Translations under genes and position numbers: made by a program
Notes under the pieces: generated by a model
What the model was told of the DNA's origin: nothing
What the model saw: only the letters and a program-made list of their open reading frames with translations
The model's database searches: none
Part shown: in pieces, positions 8,997 through 17,972 of the stretch
How positions within the stretch are numbered: position 1 is the first letter of the stretch
Layout: each line of letters opens with the position of its first letter
Assembly: GCA_002423545.1 (NCBI GenBank)
Contig: DIWP01000059.1
Location: 20,782-56,033, forward strand
Source of the DNA: Thermoleophilia bacterium UBA6103
GTDB taxonomy: Bacteria; Actinomycetota; Thermoleophilia; UBA2241
DNA length: 35,252 nt
Direction: 5' to 3'

Positions 8997-10315
8997 GCCG
9001 CGCCACGAAGGAGGCCGAGCGCCGGGCCCGCATCGACGCCGCCACGCGCGAGTTCGGGCTCGAGGGGCGCACGCTCTACATGCCGCACATGCCGTACGGC
9101 GGCAGCTACCTGCTGGCGGCGGCGCTGCGCTCGCTCGGCATCGAGGCGTGGCCGGTCCCCGACAGCGACGATCGCACGCTCGACCTCGGCGGCCGCGTCA
9201 CCTCGGGCGACGAGTGCTATCCGCAGAAGATCGTCGTCGGCGACTTCCTGCGCATGCTGCAGGACCGTGACCCCGGCGACCTCGCCTTCCTGCTGCCCAC
9301 CGCCAACGGCCCCTGCCGCTTCGGGCAGTACAACCACCTTGTGCGGCGCACGCTCGATGAGCATGGCTACGACCAGGTCCCGCTGATGACCATCACCTCC
9401 AGCGACGGCTACCGCTCCATCGGCGAATACGGCAACGACCTGGTGCGGACCGGCTGGCGCGCCGTGGTGGCGCAGGACATCCTGATGAAGATGCTGCTCA
9501 AGACGCGGCCCTACGAGACTGAGAAGGGCCGCACAGACATCGTCTACCAGGAGAGCCTCGACGACGTGGCGGCGGCCCTCGAGGCTCGTGACGTCACTCA
9601 CGATGAACGCCTGACGAACATGAAGGCGGCGCTGCGGCGCTCACGCGATCGCTTCCGCGCCGTGCCGGCGGCCTACGACCGTTCGCGGCCGCTCATCGGC
9701 GTCGTCGGCGAGATCTTCTGCCGCAACAACACGTTCTCCAACATGGACCTCGTGCGGGTCATCGAAGAGCACGGCGGCGAGTGCTGGCTTAGCGACGTCG
9801 GAGAGTGGATCTGGTATACCGACGACGAGCAGCGTCGGCGCCTCATCGAAGAGGGCAGGCGATACTCCCGCGCGAGCCTCGTGCGCCGCGTCAAGGCCGG
9901 CATCCAGCGACGCGACGAAGAGGCGCTCTACGAGCCCTTCCACGACGAGTTCATCGGCTACGAGGAACCGCATGACATCCGTGAGGTGCTCACGTTCGCC
10001 TGGCCGTATCTGCCGTACACCGGGGCCCTCGGCGAGATGGTGCTGAGTGCCGGCAAGGCCATCTACCTCTATCACAAAGGCGCCGACGGCATCGTCGACA
10101 TCAGTCCCTTCACCTGCATGAACGGCATCGTCACCGAAGCCGTCTACCCTGTCGTGCAGCGCGACCACGACAACATCCCGGTACGCACGTTTTACTTCGA
10201 TGGGACTCAGAGCGACCTGGAGCGCGACGTCGGCATCTTCCTCGAACTGGCGCGCACCTACCGGCAGCGCAAGCGGCACCCGCGCGTCTTCCCGGCGTAC
10301 TTTCCCGCTGCCTGA
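8993..10315 (+). CDS. HgdB-like 2-hydroxyacyl-CoA dehydratase-type subunit, partner of the activator
   Basis: The ATG (8993) overlaps the stop of the activator gene in an ATGA, so the two are translationally coupled. The 440-aa product resembles the dehydratase/BcrB-BcrC-like (HgdB-type) fold that carries a catalytic Fe-S cluster. Cysteines in typical positions are Cys75 (SGDECYPQKI), Cys108 (NGPCRFGQYN), one in GEIFCRNNTFSN and one in SPFTCMNGIVTEAV. No separate second dehydratase subunit gene follows, so this pair differs from a classical HgdABC set. It fits the large group of two-gene activase-related systems whose substrates are undefined, including relatives of double-cubane cluster proteins. 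The gene closes a two-gene operon ended by the hairpin at 10462. Confidence 0.83.
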   Translation: MSRATKEAERRARIDAATREFGLEGRTLYMPHMPYGGSYLLAAALRSLGIEAWPVPDSDDRTLDLGGRVTSGDECYPQKIVVGDFLRMLQDRDPGDLAFLLPTANGPCRFGQYNHLVRRTLDEHGYDQVPLMTITSSDGYRSIGEYGNDLVRTGWRAVVAQDILMKMLLKTRPYETEKGRTDIVYQESLDDVAAALEARDVTHDERLTNMKAALRRSRDRFRAVPAAYDRSRPLIGVVGEIFCRNNTFSNMDLVRVIEEHGGECWLSDVGEWIWYTDDEQRRRLIEEGRRYSRASLVRRVKAGIQRRDEEALYEPFHDEFIGYEEPHDIREVLTFAWPYLPYTGALGEMVLSAGKAIYLYHKGADGIVDISPFTCMNGIVTEAVYPVVQRDHDNIPVRTFYFDGTQSDLERDVGIFLELARTYRQRKRHPRVFPAYFPAA

Positions 10316-10461
10316 GGGCGGCTCTCCGCTCCACAGCTGATCTCGTCACTCAGATGAGGCTGCCGTCACGTCCGCGAGAGGTACAACGTTGCGCGTCGAG
10401 CCTGTGAGAGGGGCAGCGTCGCGACGCCAGACTCCGGATGGATCGACTGCAGATAGAGAGA

Positions 10462-10495
10462 GGCCCCTGTGCCGGGGGGGACGGCGACAGGGGCC
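10462..10495. terminator. Bidirectional hairpin terminator
   Basis: GGCCCCTGT (10462-10470) pairs perfectly with ACAGGGGCC (10487-10495). The stem continues as GCCG/CGGC (10471-10474 with 10482-10485) across a single bulged G. It lies between the convergent ends at 10315 (+) and 10531 (-). On the minus strand it is followed by a pyrimidine-rich run. Confidence 0.65.
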
Positions 10496-10530
10496 GGGTG
10501 GGGGGCTCGTTGCGTGGTCTGCGCGCGGCG

Positions 10531-10698
10531 TCAGTCGCGGCGGACCGCTATCTCGTTGCCGTACAGATCGGGCATGCCGTTCTCATCGCGCGGGCCGTAG
10601 CTGCGCAGCAGGTCGACATTGACGCCGGCGGGCGTGCGGATGGCCTCACCGGCGCCGTCGAACATCCTCGCGATGGTCAGGAACACGCGGTTGGTCAT
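10531..10698 (-). CDS. Small unknown protein (55 aa), second of a pair
   Basis: ATG at 10698 with a GAGGTGA ribosome site just upstream; stop at 10531. The peptide begins MTNRVFLTIARMFDGAGEA and ends with a charged tail, LYGNEIAVRRD. It contains no Cys, no signal peptide and no membrane segment. It starts 3 nt after the stop of the 51-aa gene at 10702-10857, so the two form one transcript. I do not recognise either. Tiny paired genes facing a DNA-binding regulator could be a toxin-antitoxin-like pair, peptide precursors or regulator partners; the sequence does not decide. Confidence 0.55.
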   Translation of the reverse strand: MTNRVFLTIARMFDGAGEAIRTPAGVNVDLLRSYGPRDENGMPDLYGNEIAVRRD

Positions 10699-10701
10699 CA
10701 C

Positions 10702-10857
10702 TCACCTCGCTCCATGGCGTCGATAGTGCTTCAAGACGACGTCGGAGGTGCGGTCGTCGCTGATGGTCTCTTTGCTGTAGCCGGCCGGTCCGAACACGGC
10801 TCTGCTGAGCTCATCGACGACCCGCACGACCACTCCCGCAAGACCCTCAGACACCAT
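10702..10857 (-). CDS. Small unknown protein (51 aa), first of a pair
   Basis: Begins at ATG 10857 (MVSEGLAGVVVRVVDELSRA). A GGGAGG lies only 2 nt upstream, so the overlapping in-frame GTG at 10854, spaced 5 nt, may be the real start. The first half is an amphipathic helix; the second half is polar and ends in HYRRHGAR. Not recognised. It heads a two-gene unit with the 55-aa gene and is divergent from the winged-helix gene at 11076. A perfect inverted repeat overlaps the TTGACA in front of it. Confidence 0.55.
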   Translation of the reverse strand: MVSEGLAGVVVRVVDELSRAVFGPAGYSKETISDDRTSDVVLKHYRRHGAR

Positions 10858-10895
10858 CGCCTCCCTATAATAACGTGACGTTGAGAACTCTATCA

Positions 10896-10918
10896 CAAGC
10901 TATTCCCAGCTTGTCAAC
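10896..10918 (-). promoter_or_regulatory. Inverted repeat overlapping a -35 element upstream of the small-gene pair
   Basis: ACAAGCT (10896-10902) and AGCTTGT (10909-10915) form a perfect 7-bp inverted repeat with a 6-nt spacer. Its right arm overlaps a TTGACA read on the minus strand (10918-10913). This layout is typical of a repressor operator. The -10 element is unclear. Confidence 0.45.
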
Positions 10919-11018
10919 TCCGTAACCACCGAGCGCTTCACGGTGCCCAGAGGGACGTTCTCTGACGTGTCAACGCGCTGGACGAGGCGACCTTTGAAGC
11001 TCATCGAACAGCCATGAT

Positions 11019-11036
11019 GTTATCATCATTGATAAC
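11019..11036. promoter_or_regulatory. Palindromic operator candidate before the winged-helix gene
   Basis: GTTATCA (11019-11025) and TGATAAC (11030-11036) form a perfect 7-bp inverted repeat around TCAT, 40 nt before the ATG at 11076, in an AT-rich pocket. Its size and position suit binding of the winged-helix dimer encoded immediately downstream, that is, autoregulation (inference). Confidence 0.5.
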
Positions 11037-11075
11037 GTTACCTGCTTGTAAGTGTCGATGTCGGCAAGGAGAGTG

Positions 11076-11678
11076 ATGATCGACCTTGGCCGATCGAGGA
11101 CGCGCGATGCCGTGGTCCGCGAGCTGTTCGCGGAGCCACACGTGGCCTTCCACGTCCGCGGGCTGGCGCGGCGCACCGGCGAAGCGGTGGCCAACGTCCA
11201 TCGCGAGCTGCGCCGGCTGGAGCGCGCCGGCTGGGTGGTGCGCAGCACCGATCGCAATCGGGTGCTGTACCGGGTCGACGAGGGGCACCCGCTCTACGCC
11301 GAGATGGCGCGACTGGTCGCCAAGACCGTCGGCGTGTCGCGGGTGCTGGCGGCGGCGCTGTTCGATGTGCCGGGCGTGCTGTACGCGGCCCTCATCGATG
11401 TCGCCGACGGTCCGGCGCTCGGTACCGCCGCGCCGCTGCACGTGCTGGTGGTCGCCGAGACGGTCGATCCGCCGCCGCCGGCGGCGGCGGCACTGCGGCC
11501 GGCCGGACAGTGGCTCGACCGCGGATTCGACCTCCAGGTCGTCGGTATCGACGAGCTGCGGGGGCGGATGGGCCGCGGAGAGCCGTCCGCGACGCGCCTG
11601 CTGTCGCGCTCGCGCACGCCGCTGGTCGGCGACGAGCACCATCTGCGGGCGCTGCTGGGCGCTGAGACCGGCGACTGA
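11076..11678 (+). CDS. Winged-helix regulator with a degenerate nucleotidyltransferase-like C-terminal domain
   Basis: 200 aa from ATG 11076, with AAGGAG 4-5 nt upstream. Residues about 1-75 are an ArsR/MarR-type winged helix (FHVRGLARRTGEAVANVHRELRRLERAGWV). It resembles proteins that join this helix domain to a minimal nucleotidyltransferase domain. In intact members the second domain begins with a Gly-Ser pair near an Arg-Gly and then an Asp-x-Asp. Here the corresponding region (ALIDVADGPALG...PLHVLVVAE) lacks both, so catalysis is unlikely and the domain may only dimerise or bind a ligand. Divergent from the two tiny genes and preceded by a palindrome at 11019-11036. Confidence 0.7.
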   Translation: MIDLGRSRTRDAVVRELFAEPHVAFHVRGLARRTGEAVANVHRELRRLERAGWVVRSTDRNRVLYRVDEGHPLYAEMARLVAKTVGVSRVLAAALFDVPGVLYAALIDVADGPALGTAAPLHVLVVAETVDPPPPAAAALRPAGQWLDRGFDLQVVGIDELRGRMGRGEPSATRLLSRSRTPLVGDEHHLRALLGAETGD

Positions 11679-11771
11679 CGGCAGCGCTCCCGGGGTCCGG
11701 GTCCCGAGGGGTCTCGAAGGGGACGGTGCCCCGTGGTGCAGATGCCCTGACCTCGCGCCGCGAGGCGTCTC

Positions 11772-12734
11772 TCAGCTGACTCGAAGCAGGTCCCGCTCGT
11801 AGGTGACGATGCGGTCGCGCACCAGATCGGCGAGCAGGTCCCGGAGCGCCGGCTCGTCGAGATGCACGGCGGCGGCCACGGTCGCGACCGGCAGCGGGCC
11901 CTCGGCGACGAGCAGACGCACGACCTGGGAGCGATACCAGCGGCGGCTCCCGGCGAAGCGTCCCTGACGGCTGCGCGGCGCGATGCCGGTGGCGCGGCCG
12001 GTCAGCACCTGGGCGCCGTAGTCCATGAGGGCGTTGTGCCAGTCGCGACTCCGTCCTCGCGGCAGGACGCTCTCGGCGACCTGCTGCAGGGCCGACGGGG
12101 AGAGGTCGTGCGGCAGGCCGAGCTCGTGCGTGAGGACCCGACGCACGTTGGCGTCGACGGCGGCCAGGTCCGCGTTGTGGGCGAAGATCAGGATCGCCCG
12201 GGCCGTGTACGGGCCCACGCCGGGCAGCGATCTCAGCTCGTCGAGACACTCGGGGAGCGTCGCGGGTCCGCCGGCCGCGGGGTCCTCCGCGGCCGCTGAG
12301 TCGCGGCCGCCGGCCGTTGGTCCGTGTGCGGCCGCCGGCCCTCGGGCTGCGATCGTGGGGCCCGCGGGACGTGTCGCGGGCGATGCTGCGACGATGGTCC
12401 GGGCGCAGCGCAGCAGACGTTCGGCACGGTTGTTGTAGCCCAGTCCCGACCACTCCTCCAGCACCTCGCGGAGCGGAGCCGCAGCCAGCGCCTCCAGGGT
12501 GGGGAAGCGGATCAGAAAGGCGTGATAGCGGGGCACGACGCGGACCACCTGGGTCTGCTGCAGCATGACCTCTGAGACGAGGATCGCGTAGGGGTCGCGG
12601 GTCCGGCGCCAGGGGAGGTCGCGACCGTACACGTCGTACCAGCCGAGCAGGCGAAGCTGCAGGCGCGCTACCCGGCCGGCTCGCGGGAGTGCCGGCCGGT
12701 GGGGTCTCGCATCCGGATCTCGACGGCGGTCCAT
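11772..12734 (-). CDS. mutY: A/G-specific adenine DNA glycosylase, Fe-S-cluster-less form
   Basis: HhH-GPD family enzyme that removes adenine mispaired with 8-oxoguanine or G. Catalytic residues are present: Glu55 in ILVSEVMLQQTQ and Asp194 in the region after the helix-hairpin-helix LPGVGPYTARA. Two features are unusual. An Ala/Pro/Gly-rich insertion of about 45 residues (about 116-159) separates the helices before the HhH. The four-cysteine [4Fe-4S] motif that normally follows the catalytic domain is absent: after Cys163 there is no Cys at all, and a short GIAPRSRQGRFAGSRRWYR segment replaces it. There is no C-terminal NUDIX-like 8-oxoG recognition domain; instead a winged-helix-like tail (about 270-320) closes the protein. 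The ATG at 12734 has a poor ribosome site. Confidence 0.82.
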   Translation of the reverse strand: MDRRRDPDARPHRPALPRAGRVARLQLRLLGWYDVYGRDLPWRRTRDPYAILVSEVMLQQTQVVRVVPRYHAFLIRFPTLEALAAAPLREVLEEWSGLGYNNRAERLLRCARTIVAASPATRPAGPTIAARGPAAAHGPTAGGRDSAAAEDPAAGGPATLPECLDELRSLPGVGPYTARAILIFAHNADLAAVDANVRRVLTHELGLPHDLSPSALQQVAESVLPRGRSRDWHNALMDYGAQVLTGRATGIAPRSRQGRFAGSRRWYRSQVVRLLVAEGPLPVATVAAAVHLDEPALRDLLADLVRDRIVTYERDLLRVS

Positions 12735-12899
12735 CCTGATAGCCTATCCGACGCTACGAGCGGCCCGGGGAGCGTACATGCGCCGTCGGCCGGGCGGCGC
12801 GGGTGGCGCAGGCCTGTCGTCGGCCGGGCGGCCGTTGGCCGGCTTGCGGGTCGCTGCACGCGGTGCCGGATCGCGCTGCTGCGATCATGGGGAGGGATC

Positions 12900-13250
12900 A
12901 TGACCGGGATGCGAATAGTGTGCACCAAGGCGGGGATCGACGTCACGGCGACGCTCGACGATTCGCAGACGGCGAGCGACCTGGTCGATGCGTTGCCCGT
13001 CGAAGGCGCCGCCCAGCGCTGGGGCCGGGAGGTCTACTTCGGCGTGCCCCTGCAGCGCGAGCTCGAGGCCGCCGTCGAGAGCGTCGCGGCCGGGGATATC
13101 GCATACTGGCCGCCTGGCGCCGCGTTCTGCATCTTCTTCGGTCAGCAGCCCTACAGCGCCGTGACGCCGCTGGGGCGTATCGACGGCGACGCCTCCGTCT
13201 TCGAGGGTGTCGGCGACGGCGATGTGGTGCGGCTCGAACCGCTGACCTGA
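12900..13250 (+). CDS. Cyclophilin-like fold protein (TM1367/DUF369-like)
   Basis: 116 aa from ATG 12900, with GGGAGG 4 nt upstream. Features are ASDLVDALPVEGAAQRWGREVYFGVP, DIAYWPPGAAFCIFFG and a C-terminal DVVRLEPL. This matches the small cyclophilin-like beta-barrel family described from Thermotoga, a fold without demonstrated prolyl-isomerase activity. Cytosolic, no signal peptide. Single gene, divergent from mutY and convergent with the ABC-F gene. The biochemical role is unknown. Confidence 0.75.
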   Translation: MTGMRIVCTKAGIDVTATLDDSQTASDLVDALPVEGAAQRWGREVYFGVPLQRELEAAVESVAAGDIAYWPPGAAFCIFFGQQPYSAVTPLGRIDGDASVFEGVGDGDVVRLEPLT

Positions 13251-13347
13251 GATCTGCCGCCTCGGCGCGGACCGGCGGGCGCGACGGCTGGGGTCGTCTG
13301 GACGCCGCCGACGGCCGGGGCTTGAGTCGGCCGATCGTGCCGCCGGA

Positions 13348-15429
<2,082 letters not shown>

Positions 15430-15581
15430 GGCCTGACCGGGCTCGGGATGAGGGGAGGCGCGACGTAGACCGGCGCGCCGGGGTATCTTACCAGCGTTCG
15501 ATGTGCGGCGGCATGCGCAGTGCGGTGCTGCCGGGGCGAGTCGCGGTCTGGGTGCGGCCGCGTAAAGAGAAGGGAGCGGGC

Positions 15582-15917
15582 ATGGCGACAGACGTCGAGC
15601 GCGGCGAGGCGCCGTTCGTGGTGGACCTCGAGGAGCTTCGGCAGGTGGCCGACCAGGGTATCGTCAGCCGGGTCGTCATCGAGAACGAGCACCACAAGAT
15701 CGTGCACTTCACCTTCGCCGCCGGGCAGGAGCTCTCCGAGCACACCGCCAGCGTCCCGGCGGTCATCGAGATCCTCGGCGGGGAAGGGGTGGTGCGGCTC
15801 GGCGACGATGAGCACGAGGCGCGGCGCGGGAGGCTCTTCTACATGACCGCCGGCCTGCGCCACGCGATCCAGGCACGCGGCGAGCTGACCATGCTCCTGA
15901 CGATGTTCCGCACCTGA
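15582..15917 (+). CDS. Small cupin-domain protein
   Basis: 111 aa from ATG 15582 with AAGGGAG upstream. A single conserved beta-barrel is visible: HFTFAAGQELSEHTASVPAVIEIL is cupin motif 1 and EARRGRLFYMTAGLRHAIQA is motif 2. His residues in SEHTA and LRHAI could bind a metal. Stand-alone cupins of this size bind small ligands or protect metalloproteins; a specific role cannot be assigned. Divergent from the ABC-F gene across 152 bp. Confidence 0.8.
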   Translation: MATDVERGEAPFVVDLEELRQVADQGIVSRVVIENEHHKIVHFTFAAGQELSEHTASVPAVIEILGGEGVVRLGDDEHEARRGRLFYMTAGLRHAIQARGELTMLLTMFRT

Positions 15918-16055
15918 GTATCCCGTGACGACAGGCGCGACCGCGCGGTCGGTCCGCCGTGTCAGGGCACCGTGATTCGCCGTCGCCGCACCCGGGCATA
16001 GCCACCAGGCAGGTCGTTCCGTTCATGACCGTACACAGATCGAGTGGAGAGCACG

Positions 16056-16925
16056 ATGGATGACGTTTCGGGACAGGCGCAGCGGCCGCGGGAAGACGCT
16101 CCGACGCCCGACGCCCTCGCGGCTCGCCGGGACATGCTCTCGGAGGCTCTCGACATCATCGACGTCGCTCGCGAGCGCCGTGTGACGCTGCGGCTGTTCG
16201 GCGGTCTGGCGGTGCGCACCCACTGCAGTGTGGTCGACTTCTGCGAGCGCGACTACTCGGACATCGACATGGTCGGCAGGCGCGGCCAGGCAGTCGACAT
16301 AGGCAGGCTCTTCGCCGACCTCGGCTATCAGGAGAACCACAACGTGCGCTTTGCCACGCACGGGCGCCAGCTCCAGTTCTTCCGGGAGTGCGAGCACCCC
16401 GACTCGACCTACCACTACTTCATCCATCCCGACGATCACGTCGACGTCTTCCTGGACACGTTCCGCATGGACCACGATGTGCCGCTCAAGGACCGGCTGG
16501 ACATCGAGCGCTACACGATCTCGCTCACCGACGTCCTGTTGACCAAGCTCCAGGTGAACCGCATCAACGCCAAGGACGTGCGAGACATCGTGACGCTTCT
16601 CAAGGACGTGCCGCTCGGCGAGACCGACGACCCGGGCGTCATCAACGCGACCTACATCGCCCGGCTCTGTGCCGAGGACTGGGGTCTGCACCACGACGTG
16701 GTGGCGGCGCTGGCGGCGACGTCGGCGGCGCTCGGCGAGCACGAGCTCGACGACGAGCAGCGCCGCCGCGTCACGGCGGCGGTCGAGTCGTTGCGGGCAG
16801 CCATCGACGCGGCGCCGAAGTCGCGTGCCTGGCGGCGCCGCGCCAAGGTGGGTGAGCGCAAGCCGTGGTCCAACCTGGTCGAGGGCCAGGAGGGCGACGA
16901 CCACGGCCGGCCGCTCAGCGGCTGA
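16056..16925 (+). CDS. Nucleotidyltransferase-fold protein, copy 1 of a paralogous pair
   Basis: 289 aa from ATG 16056, with GGAGA 5-6 nt upstream. It has the minimal nucleotidyltransferase signature of the AbiEii/DUF6036-like group: Gly49-Gly50 (RLFGGLAVRTHC), the metal-binding pair Asp69 and Asp71 (YSDIDM) and a third Asp130 in HVDVFLD. The typical LLTKLQ...KDVRDIVTLLKD helices follow. All catalytic positions are present, so it could transfer a nucleotide to RNA, a protein or a small molecule. The convergent gene at 17001-17855 is a clear paralogue with the Gly-Gly and Asp-x-Asp at exactly the same residue numbers. No antitoxin-like partner is adjacent. Confidence 0.8.
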   Translation: MDDVSGQAQRPREDAPTPDALAARRDMLSEALDIIDVARERRVTLRLFGGLAVRTHCSVVDFCERDYSDIDMVGRRGQAVDIGRLFADLGYQENHNVRFATHGRQLQFFRECEHPDSTYHYFIHPDDHVDVFLDTFRMDHDVPLKDRLDIERYTISLTDVLLTKLQVNRINAKDVRDIVTLLKDVPLGETDDPGVINATYIARLCAEDWGLHHDVVAALAATSAALGEHELDDEQRRRVTAAVESLRAAIDAAPKSRAWRRRAKVGERKPWSNLVEGQEGDDHGRPLSG

Positions 16926-16930
16926 ACCAC

Positions 16931-17002
16931 GGCCCCGCCGGCGACCGCTCAAGGACGGCGCCGCCGGCGACCGCTCAAGGACGGCCCCGCCGGCAACCGC
17001 TC
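16931..17002. repeat. 26-bp tandem repeat (2.8 copies) between the two nucleotidyltransferase genes
   Basis: Units at 16931-16956, 16957-16982 and 16983-17002 (partial) share the core GCCGGCGACCGCTCAAGGAC. They differ at one base between units 1 and 2 and at one base in unit 3. The third unit runs into the stop codon of the minus-strand gene at 17001. GC-rich and without internal dyads strong enough to be a sure terminator. Confidence 0.85.
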
Positions 17003-17855
17003 AGCCGGGCATCTCCCAGTGGCTCGGTGCCGTCACGGTGCGGTCCTGCTCCTCGACCTCCCGGTTCCAGGCCATGCGCTTGCCGATGCGCGCCCGCAGC
17101 TTCCAGCGCAGGGTCTTGGCGGCGCTGCTCATGGCCACCTCCAGCGCCGCCAGCGAGCTCTTGACGCGGTCGTAGTCGGCGTCGGGCAGATCGAACGAGC
17201 CCAACGCAGCGAGGCACTTCTCGATGTTGGCCTCGACGTCGGCGTACAGGCCCCAGTCGGCCGCGCAGAGATCGGCGATGTACCGGATGTCGATGACGTG
17301 CCCGCTGCCGCCGCGGCTCAGAGGCACATCCTTGACCAGGGCGACGATGTCGTGGACGTCCTTCTGGGTGAGGCGGAAGATCTGCAGCTTGGTGAGCAGG
17401 GCGTCGGCCGGGGCGATGGCGTAGTCGTCGAGTCGCAGACGATCGCGCAGGTCGATCACGTGGTCCATCGCCATCTCGTCGAGGAAGACGTCGATGTGGT
17501 CGGCGACGCTGTCGGTGCCGGCGCCGCGCAGGTACTGCCGCTGCGCGAGCTGCGTGGCCTGGGCGACGTGGACGTTCTCGCGGAAGCCGAGACGGGCGAA
17601 GGTCTCGCCGATGCGGCGTGACTGCGAGCGCAGGCCGGCCATGTCGATGTCGCCGTACTCGCGGTCGGCAAAGGCCAGGTCGGTGCAGTGGTGGCGGATG
17701 GCGAGGCCGCCGATGAGCCGCAGCACCACGCCGGCGGCACGGGCGCCGTCGATGATCGCCCGCGCCTCACCCATCATGCGCTCGTGCAGGGCGAAGCGCT
17801 CGCCCGGCGCGGCATCGGAGGCGGAGGCGGAAGGCGCTGCCGGCTGCGTCGTCAT
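17001..17855 (-). CDS. Nucleotidyltransferase-fold protein, copy 2 of a paralogous pair
   Basis: 284 aa from ATG 17855. Signature: Gly49-Gly50 (RLIGGLAIRHHC), Asp69 and Asp71 (YGDIDM), and Asp122 in HIDVFLDEM. It shares LLTKLQ, KDVHDIVALVKDVPL and the AADWGLYADVE segment with copy 1, so the two arose by duplication and now face each other. A 17-residue Ala/Ser-rich N-terminus precedes the domain. The C-terminal region (KLRARIGKRMAWN) parallels that of copy 1 (RRRAKVGERKPWSN). The target is unknown. Confidence 0.8.
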   Translation of the reverse strand: MTTQPAAPSASASDAAPGERFALHERMMGEARAIIDGARAAGVVLRLIGGLAIRHHCTDLAFADREYGDIDMAGLRSQSRRIGETFARLGFRENVHVAQATQLAQRQYLRGAGTDSVADHIDVFLDEMAMDHVIDLRDRLRLDDYAIAPADALLTKLQIFRLTQKDVHDIVALVKDVPLSRGGSGHVIDIRYIADLCAADWGLYADVEANIEKCLAALGSFDLPDADYDRVKSSLAALEVAMSSAAKTLRWKLRARIGKRMAWNREVEEQDRTVTAPSHWEMPG

Positions 17856-17972
17856 CGCCGCGCAGTCTACCAGCGCCGGCGGCGCTGCCGGCTGGTACGA
17901 TGGACTCTCCGGCAGCGGCGGCCTGGCGGCCGCCCGCCGGGTCTCACCGGCGCAGAAAGGAGATCGAGGGTC

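Noticed and set aside
16931..17002. CRISPR-like repeats
   Set aside because: The units are directly abutting without spacers and only 2.8 copies are present, so this is a simple tandem repeat.
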